Origin: Ignavibacteriota bacterium
Lineage (GTDB): Bacteria > Bacteroidota > Ignavibacteria > Ignavibacteriales > Melioribacteraceae
Assembly: GCA_013112585.1 (NCBI GenBank)
Contig: JABFGH010000001.1
Location: 62,001-126,000, forward strand
DNA: 64,000 nt
Direction: 5' to 3'
The translations under genes and the position numbers were made by a program. A model generated the notes under the pieces. The model did no database searches. It worked only from the letters and a program-made list of their open reading frames with translations, and had not been told where the DNA came from. Positions 17,595 through 26,196 of the stretch are shown here, piece by piece (the stretch's first letter is position 1; each line of letters starts with the position of its first letter).

Positions 17595-19016
17595 ATGAAA
17601 ATTATAAAAACATTATCGCTGCTTTTGCTGTTGCTTACGGCGGCATCGTTAGAAATTAAAGCTGAAACAATTCCCGCTGAAATTACTCCAGCCGCTGTTT
17701 CAGAAACTGCCGGGGAGCATGAACTGCCTTCAGCAATAATGGTTTTACCATTTATTATTTTACTCGGAATGATTGCAACAGGACCATTATTTTATCATCA
17801 CTTCTGGGAGAAAAATTATCCTAAAATTGCAATTGTGCTCGGACTTATTACAGCAAGTTATTACCTGTTCTCACTTGGCGATACACATGTGCTGCTTCAT
17901 ACTGGTGCAGAGTATATCTCATTTATTGCGCTGCTTGCCTCATTGTTTGTTGCCTCCGGTTCAATATTAATCAAAGTCGATAAAAAATCAACGCCGATGC
18001 TTAATACCGGACTATTACTATTTGGTTCAGTAATAGCAAATGTGATTGGAACAACCGGTGCATCAATGCTTCTTATACGCCCATTTATAATGATAAATCG
18101 TGATCGTATAAAGGCTTATCATGTGATATTTTTTATTTTTATGGTGAGCAACATAGGCGGTGCATTAACCCCTATCGGAGATCCGCCGCTATTCCTTGGT
18201 TTCTTAAGAGGTGTTAGTTTTTTCTGGTTCGTCGAGCATATCTGGTATATCTGGCTTCCAACAATTCTATTAGTTGCCGTTATATTTTATTTTTTGGATT
18301 CAAAAGATAAAAGCGGAAGTGATACTGAAAAAGAGTACACTGGTAAAATTGAAATTAAAGGATTAAAAAATTTATTTTACCTCGGTGCAATTTTAATTGC
18401 CGTATTTATTGATCCTGCCGTTATGCCTTGGGTGCCAAGTCTTGCACCGCTTCCATTTGGTATTAGAGAAATAATTCAGCTTAGTATTGTTTACCTGGCA
18501 TACAAAACAGCCGATCGTGAAATATTAAAGGATAATGAATTTGACTTTGAACCGATTAAGGAGGTTGCATATTTATTCGTCGGTATTTTTGCAACTATGA
18601 TTCCTGCACTGCAGCTAATTGCGCATGAAGCCAAAGTGTTCGGCGAAAGTTTAGATGCAGGAATATTTTACTGGTCAACCGGGTTACTTTCCGGCTTCTT
18701 AGATAATGCCCCGACATTCCTAAACTTCTTTAGCGCTGAAATGGGTAAATTTTCATTGGATGTAAACAAAGTTGAAGATGTTAGAATTTTTCAGGATTTG
18801 CATCCCTTATACTTACAAGCTATTTCAGTAGCCGCTGTATTTTTTGGTGCTATGACCTACATCGGTAATGGTCCTAACTTTATGGTTAAATCAATTTGCG
18901 AAAGAGCAGGAATAAAAATGCCGAGCTTTTTTGCTTATATGGTAAAATATTCTATCCCTATTTTAATACCGATTTTTACAGTAGTATGGTTAGTTTTCTA
19001 TTTTGGAAAAGGATAA
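17595..19016 (+). CDS. NhaD-like sodium:proton antiporter
   Basis: From ATG 17595 the 473-residue protein starts with a cleavable signal-like helix and then has about 12 membrane helices of the ion transporter superfamily. The segment SNIGGALTPIGDPPLFLGFL is the hallmark loop of NhaD antiporters, and a second half contains GLLSGFLDNAPTFLNFF and AMTYIGNGPNFMVKS, the other re-entrant motif. The likely role is sodium extrusion coupled to proton uptake. A TTG at 17580 is an alternative start but has no ribosome binding site and no family support. Confidence 0.8.
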   Translation: MKIIKTLSLLLLLLTAASLEIKAETIPAEITPAAVSETAGEHELPSAIMVLPFIILLGMIATGPLFYHHFWEKNYPKIAIVLGLITASYYLFSLGDTHVLLHTGAEYISFIALLASLFVASGSILIKVDKKSTPMLNTGLLLFGSVIANVIGTTGASMLLIRPFIMINRDRIKAYHVIFFIFMVSNIGGALTPIGDPPLFLGFLRGVSFFWFVEHIWYIWLPTILLVAVIFYFLDSKDKSGSDTEKEYTGKIEIKGLKNLFYLGAILIAVFIDPAVMPWVPSLAPLPFGIREIIQLSIVYLAYKTADREILKDNEFDFEPIKEVAYLFVGIFATMIPALQLIAHEAKVFGESLDAGIFYWSTGLLSGFLDNAPTFLNFFSAEMGKFSLDVNKVEDVRIFQDLHPLYLQAISVAAVFFGAMTYIGNGPNFMVKSICERAGIKMPSFFAYMVKYSIPILIPIFTVVWLVFYFGKG

Positions 19017-19019
19017 AAA

Positions 19020-19388
19020 ATGATAAAAAAAATTGATGAAGTTATTAATGAAAATGTAAACGGATTGCATTATGGAAGGAGATTACTACTTCCGTTTGTT
19101 GCAGATATTTTAAAGATTGTAATTGATGACGATATTTTAACCGATTTTAATTTTGAAAAATCGAGAGCCGATTACAACAAAGAGGAATATTTTACTGAAA
19201 TAAATTTTATGGATTATGATAATCTGCAGACAGTAGTTTCGGAGTTTGAACAAATTAAAATGATTGTTGTTGAAGAAGGTGAAAACATTTTTGATTTTTC
19301 TACACACCGAAAAATTGGACTTCAGGTGCTTGATGATCATAAAATTATTATTAAAGAGGTTGATGAGGATATACCATTTATTGAATAA
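19020..19388 (+). CDS. Conserved acidic small protein, function unknown
   Basis: The 122-residue soluble protein has no membrane segment or recognised motif. It is acidic (many Asp/Glu: DDDILTDFNFEK, VVEEGENIFDF). It lies three bases after the antiporter and 27 bp before nnr, so it is in the same operon. Nothing in the sequence gives a function. Confidence 0.6.
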   Translation: MIKKIDEVINENVNGLHYGRRLLLPFVADILKIVIDDDILTDFNFEKSRADYNKEEYFTEINFMDYDNLQTVVSEFEQIKMIVVEEGENIFDFSTHRKIGLQVLDDHKIIIKEVDEDIPFIE

Positions 19389-19415
19389 AATATTTATTAA
19401 CAGAAATTTAATATT

Positions 19416-20981
19416 ATGATACCACTATTTACATCAGAGCAAGTTCGTGCAGCGGATAACTATGCTATAAAAAAACTTGGTATACCAAGTATTGTTTTAA
19501 TGGAGAATGCATCATTAAGTATTTTTCATTCAATATTGGAATATGTGCCTGACTTAAATTTTAATGATACCGTTGGAATTATTGCCGGTAAAGGAAATAA
19601 CGGCGGCGATGGCTTTGCTCTTGCGCGTCAGCTTTTCAATGCGGGTATTCCCGTTAAAGTTATTTCTATGGGTAAAGAAAACCAATTAAAGGGTGATGCT
19701 TTAACAAACTACCGCATACTTAAAAAACTGATTGCAGACAGTAGAATTTCATCATTAAAAACATTTACCTCTTTGCGGGATCTGAATCAATTCTCATCAT
19801 GCTTAATAATTGTAGATGCACTGCTCGGCACCGGCGCTAAAGGTGAATTGAAGAAGCCCTACGCCGGCATAGTAGAAAAGTTAAATAAATTTGATGCAAT
19901 AAGAGTTGCAGTTGATATACCTACCGGATTAGATATTGATACCGCGTTTACAAAGCTCTGTTTTGATGCTGATTTAACTGTATCATTAGCAGAATTGAAA
20001 AGGGGATTGTTTTATAACAGCGGATATGCTTACAGCGGAGAAGTCGTTCAAGGCTCAATCGGATTAGGCGATGAGTATTTTGATTCACTTAATGTTAATG
20101 ATTATTTGATCGAACCGGAAGATTGCGAAAATAATTTGCCCGTAAAAGAAATTGACGCCCATAAATATTCCGGCGGAAAAGTATTAACAATAGCAGGATC
20201 GGGAGATTTACCCGGAGCTGCATTTTTTACTGCTAACACTGTTTTAGCTTCCGGCGGCGGCGCATCTGTATTGGCTTTCCCTAATTCAATGAAACAAATG
20301 GCGCAGCAAATGCTCGATGGAGTAACGGTTATATCGTATGAAGACAACAATTCTGCGATATTTAAAAATCAAAATATTGCTGAGTTGGAAGAAAAAATTA
20401 AATGGGCAGATGTTATTGCTCTCGGTCCCGGTTTGGGCAGGGAAGAGGATACAAGGAATGCTGTAATTCAATTACTGAAAAATTATAAAAATAAAAAATT
20501 TGTTATTGATGCCGATGCCATTTATGCATTGAGAAATAAAGCCTATAAAAAAGTTGATCTTACAAATAAAGTTTTAACACCTCATCATAAAGAATTTTCC
20601 GATTTACTCGGAATTGAATTATTTGATCTCAAAAAAAATATTTTAGAAATAGGCAGAAAATTTACTCGCGAAACAAAAGCATATTTAGTTTTAAAAGGTG
20701 CACCGACAATAATATTTAATCCCGAAGGAGAAGCATTCATAAATTCATCCGGAAATGAAGGAATGGCAAAGTTCGGAACCGGCGATGTGCTGACCGGATT
20801 AATTGCTTCGATGATTGCACAATCGGGAGAAATTGAAAATGCAGTAATTGCATCTATTTATTTGCACGGTTTATCTGCCGACTTACTTCTCGATAAATTA
20901 ACCGAGTTTGGTGTTTCCGCTTCCGGTATTATGAATAATATTCCACGCGCAATTAAATTTTTAAGGAAGTCTGTTGTATAA
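19416..20981 (+). CDS. nnr: Bifunctional NAD(P)H-hydrate epimerase / ADP-dependent dehydratase
   Basis: The enzyme repairs damaged NADHX and NADPHX. The N-terminal domain (1-215, YjeF_N) has MENAS, GIIAGKGNNGGDGFALARQL and VDALLGTGAKGEL. The C-terminal domain (225-521, ribokinase-like) has GGKVLTIAGSGDLPGAAFF, ALGPGLGREEDT, VIDADAIYAL, TPHHKEF and GMAKFGTGDVLTGLIA, where the Asp is the catalytic residue. The full fused form is present at normal length. Its end overlaps the vanZ start by eight bases. Confidence 0.94.
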   Translation: MIPLFTSEQVRAADNYAIKKLGIPSIVLMENASLSIFHSILEYVPDLNFNDTVGIIAGKGNNGGDGFALARQLFNAGIPVKVISMGKENQLKGDALTNYRILKKLIADSRISSLKTFTSLRDLNQFSSCLIIVDALLGTGAKGELKKPYAGIVEKLNKFDAIRVAVDIPTGLDIDTAFTKLCFDADLTVSLAELKRGLFYNSGYAYSGEVVQGSIGLGDEYFDSLNVNDYLIEPEDCENNLPVKEIDAHKYSGGKVLTIAGSGDLPGAAFFTANTVLASGGGASVLAFPNSMKQMAQQMLDGVTVISYEDNNSAIFKNQNIAELEEKIKWADVIALGPGLGREEDTRNAVIQLLKNYKNKKFVIDADAIYALRNKAYKKVDLTNKVLTPHHKEFSDLLGIELFDLKKNILEIGRKFTRETKAYLVLKGAPTIIFNPEGEAFINSSGNEGMAKFGTGDVLTGLIASMIAQSGEIENAVIASIYLHGLSADLLLDKLTEFGVSASGIMNNIPRAIKFLRKSVV

Positions 20982-21378
20982 TTACCTAAAAGAAAATAGA
21001 CGTAAAGTTGTATATTTTCCTTTGATCGTTTACTGGATAATTTTACTTATCGCAACCAGTATTCCAACCGATGATTTTCCCAGAGTATTAATGACTGTTG
21101 GGGATAAGATTAAACATTTTTCTGCTTATTTAATACTTGGCGGATATTTATCTTTAGCATTTTCTCTGCAGGAACGGTTTCCGAAACTTCAAGAATATTT
21201 TATTATTGGCGGAATTGTTGTAGCAAGTGTATATGGATTATTGGATGAATTTCATCAAGCATTTATACCGGGAAGATTTTTTGAGTGGTATGATTGGATT
21301 GCTGATATCTTAGGAGCGGTTGCCGGAAGTTCGATTATTGGATATATCTTGAACAAAAAGGTTTTTCAAAAAAAATAG
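20974..21378 (+). CDS. VanZ-like membrane protein
   Basis: The 134-residue protein has four membrane helices with the VanZ signatures SIPTDDFP, GDKIKHFSAYLILGGYLSL and YGLLDEFHQAFIPGRFFEWYDWIADILGAVAG. VanZ-like proteins are common and mostly uncharacterised; the name comes from teicoplanin resistance and does not imply resistance here. It starts at a TTG that overlaps nnr. Confidence 0.85.
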   Translation: MYNYLKENRRKVVYFPLIVYWIILLIATSIPTDDFPRVLMTVGDKIKHFSAYLILGGYLSLAFSLQERFPKLQEYFIIGGIVVASVYGLLDEFHQAFIPGRFFEWYDWIADILGAVAGSSIIGYILNKKVFQKK

Positions 21379-21404
21379 TTAAATATTTGTGGAACCTTTT
21401 TTTT
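21355..21404 (+). terminator. Possible terminator after vanZ
   Basis: The inverted repeat AAAAAGGTT (21355-21363) / AACCTTTTT (21393-21401) is followed by more T residues. The left arm lies inside the last codons of vanZ, and the loop is long (29 bases), so it is weaker than the TonB terminators. Confidence 0.4.
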
Positions 21405-21497
21405 TGCAAAATGTAAAAAAAACTGTAAGAATGAATTGACTATAACGGAATCATTTTTTAAGTTTTAACACAAATTTCTATACATTAGGAGGAAAAA

Positions 21498-22154
21498 TTG
21501 GCTCTTAAAAAGAATCCGAAAGTGGATTTAAAACTGCACTACAGAAGAGTGTTTAAAATTTCTTTGATCATAGCTTTAGCATTTCTAATAATAGCTTTTA
21601 AATACTTTCCAAAAGTAGAGAAAGAAAAAGTGGTTCTTGAAGGTCCTCAGGAATTAGTAGAAGTTGAAGATATAGAACAGACCAAACAAGAAGCAGCGCC
21701 TCCTCCTCCACCAAAACCGCCAATTCCTATTGAAGCGCCGACAGATGATGTGCTTGAGGATATTGAAATTAGTGATACAGAACTTGATGTAGAGGCAGAG
21801 GTAACCGCTCCGCCGCCTCCTCCGGAAGTTGAGGAAGAGGAAGAAGAAGAACCCGCATTTTTTGTTGCTGTTGAACAAATGCCGGAACCTATTGGCGGTA
21901 TCGCAAAAATTCAATCACGCATTGTTTACCCCGAAATAGCAAAACGTGCCGGTGTACAGGGCAGGGTATTTGTTAAAGCTTTTGTAAACAAAAATGGTGA
22001 AGTTCATAAAGTTGAATTAATAAAAGGTATTGGCGCCGGTTGTGATGAAGCTGCACTTGAAGCTGTTCGTCAAACAAAATTTAAACCGGGCAAGCAAAGA
22101 GGTAAACCTGTAAACGTTCAGGTTTCAATTCCGATACTTTTCAAATTACAATAA
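21498..22154 (+). CDS. TonB energy-transducing protein, copy 1
   Basis: The 218-residue inner-membrane protein carries proton-motive energy to outer-membrane receptors. It has a cytoplasmic basic start, one membrane helix (about 17-34), a Pro/Glu-rich periplasmic linker (residues 65-115 with PPPPPKPP and PPPPPEVEEEEEEE) and a C-terminal TonB domain (130-218: IVYPEIAKRAGVQGRVFVKAFV ending in strands). It uses a TTG start after a strong AGGAGG. The next gene is a paralogue with the same layout. No exbB or exbD is near. Confidence 0.9.
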   Translation: MALKKNPKVDLKLHYRRVFKISLIIALAFLIIAFKYFPKVEKEKVVLEGPQELVEVEDIEQTKQEAAPPPPPKPPIPIEAPTDDVLEDIEISDTELDVEAEVTAPPPPPEVEEEEEEEPAFFVAVEQMPEPIGGIAKIQSRIVYPEIAKRAGVQGRVFVKAFVNKNGEVHKVELIKGIGAGCDEAALEAVRQTKFKPGKQRGKPVNVQVSIPILFKLQ

Positions 22155-22160
22155 TTTTAA

Positions 22161-22189
22161 GCGTCTCTTAGAGGCGCTTTTTTTTTTTG
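22161..22189 (+). terminator. Rho-independent terminator after TonB copy 1
   Basis: The stem GCGTCTC-TTA-GAGGCGC (one G-T pair) is followed by about eleven T residues. It separates the two tonB genes, so each is probably transcribed on its own. Confidence 0.85.
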
Positions 22190-22294
22190 TCCTACCTTTT
22201 CCTATTTGGGAACCTGAGAAAATTTTTAATGTAGAAAGATTTAGGAGCTCCGTTTTACTAAAAAATTACTACCACTAATTTAGCAGGAGGTTCT

Positions 22295-22954
22295 ATGTCC
22301 CTTCCTAAGAATCCTCGTTTTGATCTAAAACGTAAAAGAAGTCGTGTGCTCGAAACCGGGATGATACTTTCTTTAGCATTTCTAATTGTTGCTTTCAAAT
22401 TTTTCCCTGAAATTGAAAAAGCAGAACAAATAGAAAAAGATGACCCGGATATTTTTATTTCCGAGAAAATTGATCCCACAACTCAGCCCCCCGATATTCC
22501 ACCCCCTCCGGAACCTAAAATTGTAGTTGAGTCGCCCGATGATGAATTTATTGATGATGTACCACTTGAAGATACCGGTCTCGACATAACAGTAGACGTT
22601 CCCGATACCCCGCCACCATTTGATAATAATAAGGGTGAGGATGCTGATGATAGACCCCCTTACAAATGGGTTGAAACCATGCCTGAACCAATTGGTGGAA
22701 TTGCAGGAATTCAGAAACGAATTGCTTATCCTGATTTTGCAGTAAGAGTTGGATTAGAAGGGAGAGTAATTTTGAGGGCTTATGTAGATACGAGAGGCAA
22801 TGTTTATAAAGTAGATGTGATAAAAAGTTTAGGCGGAGGCTGTGATGAAGCAGCAGTTAAAGCAGTAATGGAAACAAAATTTACACCGGGCAAGCAGCGA
22901 GGTAAGCCCGTAAAAGTTATGGTTGCAATTCCAATTTCATTTGATCTTAGATAA
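22295..22954 (+). CDS. TonB energy-transducing protein, copy 2
   Basis: The 219-residue paralogue of the preceding gene has the same N-terminus pattern (LPKNPRFDLKRKRSRV against LKKNPKVDLKLHYRRV), one membrane helix, an acidic Pro-rich linker that differs from copy 1, and a near-identical C-terminal core (PEPIGGIA, GGGCDEAAVKAV, FTPGKQRGKPVKV). It has an ATG start after GGAGG. It looks like a tandem duplication in which the linker has diverged, which may suit different receptors. Confidence 0.9.
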   Translation: MSLPKNPRFDLKRKRSRVLETGMILSLAFLIVAFKFFPEIEKAEQIEKDDPDIFISEKIDPTTQPPDIPPPPEPKIVVESPDDEFIDDVPLEDTGLDITVDVPDTPPPFDNNKGEDADDRPPYKWVETMPEPIGGIAGIQKRIAYPDFAVRVGLEGRVILRAYVDTRGNVYKVDVIKSLGGGCDEAAVKAVMETKFTPGKQRGKPVKVMVAIPISFDLR

Positions 22955-22976
22955 CTAAAACTATTACCCTAATTTT

Positions 22977-23004
22977 AAGGCGCCAATTCCGGCGTCTTTT
23001 TTTT
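22977..23004 (+). terminator. Rho-independent terminator after TonB copy 2
   Basis: The stem AAGGCGCC (22977-22984) pairs with GGCGTCTT (22991-22998) across a six-base loop and is followed by a T run. Confidence 0.8.
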
Positions 23005-23052
23005 ATTCATTTTAAAACTTTTGCGGAACTTTTGCGTCATAATATTACTTTA

Positions 23053-23104
23053 GACTCATAAGTCAAAACAATGACTTGTAATTCGCAAACTAAACTTATA
23101 AGTT
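23053..23104. promoter_or_regulatory. Palindrome cluster, candidate TetR operators
   Basis: Three short palindromes lie just upstream of the TetR gene: GACTCATAAGTC (23053-23064), AAGTCA-AAACAA-TGACTT (23060-23077) and the perfect AACTTATAAGTT (23093-23104). The first and third share the core ACTNATAAGT. Clustered related palindromes before a repressor gene suggest autoregulation of the efflux operon. Confidence 0.5.
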
Positions 23105-23127
23105 CAACCCTTAAAAAAAATGGATTT

Positions 23128-23766
23128 ATGCAAACAGTAAATGAAAATAAAAAAATAGGCAGAAAAGAACGTGAGCGGTTATTTAAGCGGAGAGAAATCC
23201 TTTTAGCTGCTGTTGATTTATTTGCGCGTAATGGTTTTGAGAATACAAAGTTAGATGATATTGCCGAAGCCTCCGAATTCGGCAAGGGTACTTTGTATAA
23301 TTATTTTCATAATAAAGAGGAAATTTATTTCGCAAGCATTAAACAAATTTTTGATGATTACTGTGAAATGCATGAAAGGATCTTAAATAATACTGAAACT
23401 CTTAAAGAATATTTTGAAGAAACTACAAAGTCTTTGATTCAGTACTGCGTTAATAATAAATCATCATTTATAATGCTTGTTCGTTTTAGAACTAGAATAA
23501 TGGATAGACAAAAATTAGAGGGATTTAATTTACTTACAGGGTTTTATGAACAAGTGAACCAAATGCTGACAAAGCGAATTAAGCAGGCAATAAAAAATAA
23601 TGAAATCAGGAAAGTCGATTCGGAGTCGTTAATTCTGCTTTATAAAAGTATGATCATTCCTTACCTGCATTTGAATTTTATTGCAAATGACAATTTAGAA
23701 ATTGACGTAGAAAAAGAAACAAAATTTATTTTATCCGTTCTGTTTAACGGAATACTAATTAAATAA
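23128..23766 (+). CDS. TetR-family transcriptional regulator
   Basis: From ATG 23128 the protein has 212 residues. The N-terminal helix-turn-helix region is RREILLAAVDLFARNGFENTKLDDIAEASEFGKGTLYNYFHNKEEIY in outline, split here by function: helix 1 to NGFENT, recognition part GKGTLYNYF. The C-terminal ligand domain is all helical. I prefer ATG 23128 to ATG 23071 because the extra 19 residues would overlap the palindromes and have no ribosome binding site. It heads a TolC-adaptor-RND operon and probably represses it until an efflux substrate binds. Confidence 0.88.
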   Translation: MQTVNENKKIGRKERERLFKRREILLAAVDLFARNGFENTKLDDIAEASEFGKGTLYNYFHNKEEIYFASIKQIFDDYCEMHERILNNTETLKEYFEETTKSLIQYCVNNKSSFIMLVRFRTRIMDRQKLEGFNLLTGFYEQVNQMLTKRIKQAIKNNEIRKVDSESLILLYKSMIIPYLHLNFIANDNLEIDVEKETKFILSVLFNGILIK

Positions 23767-23781
23767 CATAAAGGAGTTAAT

Positions 23782-25104
23782 GTGAAGAAAGTATTCTTCT
23801 TAGTTTTATTTACTTTTTTATTAACAACACTTAATGCTCAATCAAGCAAATTGCAGCTTGATCTTGAAGAAAGTATTGAAATTGCTTTAGAGAATAATAA
23901 CAGTTACAAGCAGGCTTTATATAAAAAGCAAATTGCCGAAGAACAAGTTAGGGAAGCCTATGGAACTTCACTATTCCCAAGTATCGACGGAAACGTAAGC
24001 TATATAAGAGCTTTAGAGATTGGCGAGACATTTATTGAAGGTTTTGGTACAATAAAATTTGGTACCGATAATACTTTAAATGCCGGCTTAACTTTGGAAC
24101 AGCCTCTATTTACCGGTGCAATGTTTCTTGCGGTTAAAATTGCTAAAACTTTTGAGGACATTCAAAATAGAAATGTTCAATATTCAAAATCGGAATTGAT
24201 TGTTAATGTTACCGAAGCCTACTACAACATTTTATTAGCCGAAGAGTTAGTAAGTTTAACCGAACTTAATCTTGAACTTGCCGATCAAAATTTAAAGAAT
24301 GCTCAGACAATGTATAAAGCCGGGTTAGTTTCAGAATACGACGAATTGAAAGCAAAAGTTCAATATCAAAATATTACTCCGGCATTAACCGAAACTAAAA
24401 ACCAGCTTCGTTTAGCAAAAAACAATTTAAGACTTTTACTTGGTATTGAACTCGATACCGAAATTGATGTAAAAGAAAAATTGAATTATGCTCCCGGTGA
24501 GGAGTTGTCGTTTGAATTAGGTAAACAGATGCTCGAAGAAAACAACCAGCTATTAAAACAAATTGAATTGGACGTAAACTTAAAAGACCTTACAAAGTCT
24601 TATCGGTTTTCTGAACATTTCCCAAAGCTGAATTTGACAGGGAGTTTACAGGCACAAGCGTTAGGAAATGGTCCTGTTGATGTATTGGGTTGGAAGTATT
24701 CACGCTCTATCAATATCGGTCTGAATTTATCGGTTCCAATTTTCAAAGGGTTTTCAATCGATTCGCAAGTTGAACAAGCGGATATAGATTTGAAAATATC
24801 CAAAGAAGAATTAACTAAGGTAAAAAGACAGCTTCAAAGTCAATTGGAAAACAGTTTGCTTGGTATTAAAAAAACTAAAGAGCAGGTATCAGCTTATGAA
24901 CTTGCTGTTACCGAAGCTGAAAGAGGATATGAAATTTCTCAGAAAAGGTATGGTACCGGCTTAGCCTCACAACTTGAAGTTACAAGTGCACTGCTTGATT
25001 TTACGCAAGCAAAGGTAAATTATTTAACATCTGTGCGTGACTACTATGTTTTTTCCGCCAGGTTAGATCATTTACTAGGAAATTATTCAAATCAAATAAA
25101 CTAA
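23782..25104 (+). CDS. TolC-family outer-membrane efflux protein
   Basis: The 440-residue protein starts at GTG 23782 after AAAGGAG. A signal peptide ends TLNAQ (residue 20). Two repeats of long coiled-coil helices follow (for example ESIEIALENNNSYKQALYKKQIAEEQV and, in the second half, TEAERGYEISQKRYGTGLASQLEV), as in TolC/OprM channels. The trimer would form the outer-membrane duct for the RND pump encoded downstream. It follows the regulator by 15 bp. Confidence 0.92.
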   Translation: MKKVFFLVLFTFLLTTLNAQSSKLQLDLEESIEIALENNNSYKQALYKKQIAEEQVREAYGTSLFPSIDGNVSYIRALEIGETFIEGFGTIKFGTDNTLNAGLTLEQPLFTGAMFLAVKIAKTFEDIQNRNVQYSKSELIVNVTEAYYNILLAEELVSLTELNLELADQNLKNAQTMYKAGLVSEYDELKAKVQYQNITPALTETKNQLRLAKNNLRLLLGIELDTEIDVKEKLNYAPGEELSFELGKQMLEENNQLLKQIELDVNLKDLTKSYRFSEHFPKLNLTGSLQAQALGNGPVDVLGWKYSRSINIGLNLSVPIFKGFSIDSQVEQADIDLKISKEELTKVKRQLQSQLENSLLGIKKTKEQVSAYELAVTEAERGYEISQKRYGTGLASQLEVTSALLDFTQAKVNYLTSVRDYYVFSARLDHLLGNYSNQIN

Positions 25105-25126
25105 AAAATTAGAGATGGTGGATAGT

Positions 25127-26185
25127 ATGAAGTTCGATCATAAAAAAATATTTATGTTAATCTTTGCCCTGATGTTATTGGTAGTTTTAACCTCATGCGG
25201 TGAATCAGACGGAAGCGAAAAAGAGAAAGCCGAAGAGGATGAGAGCAGAGTAGTACGTGTAGAAACTGAAGAACTAAAAGGTTCACAATACACAGATTTT
25301 ATAAAAATAATTGGTCAGCTTAAACCGATTGAAAAAGCGAGTTTGAGTCACCCAACCGGGGGAATAATTAAAACCTTTAATAAAGATAAAGGCGATTATG
25401 TGAATAAGGGTGATACAATTGCTGTTATTGATAATGATGTTCTTAAAGCAAATCTTGCATCAGCAAAAGCAAAATATGATTTAGCAGAAATTACTTATGA
25501 TAAGCAGGAAGAAATATTTAAACAAAAAGTAAATAGCGAAATTCAAGTGCTGGAAGCAAAGGCTAATAGGGATGCAGCTAAAGCTAATTACGAGTTAATC
25601 AAGGCTCAGTTGGAAGATTCGTATATCACTGCTGCTTTTCCCGGAATTGTTGATGCAAAGTATTATGAAGAAGGAGAACTTGCCGGACCGGGAATGCCGA
25701 TAGTTAATCTAATTAATATTAGCAGAATAAAGGTTGAAGCCGGATTACCCGAAAGATATGTAGGGCAAGTCAGCAAAGGTGCTCCCGTTAAAATATTGGT
25801 TAAAAATTTAACTGATAAAATGATTAACGGTCGTGTAAGCTTTATTGGAAATTCGGTTACGACGAACAATAGAACATTTCCTATTGAAATTATGGTCAGT
25901 ACTTCTACCACAAAACTTAAGCCTGAATTAGTAGCAGAGCTATTCATTGAGAATGAGCACTATGATGATGTGATTACAATTCCGCAGGAAGTTGCAGAAA
26001 GGGTTGATGACGGATACGAGGTATTTATCGTTGACAGCGGTAAAGCTGTTTCGCGGAATATAAAAATACTAAACAGGTTTGATGATAAAATAGCAGTAAA
26101 AAGCGGATTGAAAAAAGGTGAACAATTAATTGTTGTGGGTTATCAGAACCTTGTTCACGGTCAAAAAGTTAAAATTGTAAATTAA
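25127..26185 (+). CDS. RND efflux periplasmic adaptor lipoprotein
   Basis: The 352-residue protein from ATG 25127 has a lipobox, LTSC, near residue 21. It has the usual order: a half lipoyl domain (HPTGGIIKTFNKDKGDYVNKGDTIAVID), a helical hairpin (KAKYDLAEITYDKQEEIFKQ), the second half lipoyl domain (ITAAFPGIVDAKYYEEGELAG), a barrel, and a membrane-proximal domain. It joins the inner-membrane pump to TolC. ATG 25115 is an alternative start, but the GGTGG before 25127 and the signal length favour the later one. Confidence 0.9.
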   Translation: MKFDHKKIFMLIFALMLLVVLTSCGESDGSEKEKAEEDESRVVRVETEELKGSQYTDFIKIIGQLKPIEKASLSHPTGGIIKTFNKDKGDYVNKGDTIAVIDNDVLKANLASAKAKYDLAEITYDKQEEIFKQKVNSEIQVLEAKANRDAAKANYELIKAQLEDSYITAAFPGIVDAKYYEEGELAGPGMPIVNLINISRIKVEAGLPERYVGQVSKGAPVKILVKNLTDKMINGRVSFIGNSVTTNNRTFPIEIMVSTSTTKLKPELVAELFIENEHYDDVITIPQEVAERVDDGYEVFIVDSGKAVSRNIKILNRFDDKIAVKSGLKKGEQLIVVGYQNLVHGQKVKIVN

Positions 26186-26196
26186 GGATATCCATA

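Noticed and set aside
20974-21378. Glycopeptide resistance gene
   Set aside because: VanZ-like membrane proteins are common in environmental bacteria; there are no vanHAX genes and no reason to infer resistance.
21654-21914. Arg/Phe-rich ORF on the - strand inside TonB copy 1
   Set aside because: It is the antisense of the Pro/Glu-rich linker, and its composition is a result of that.
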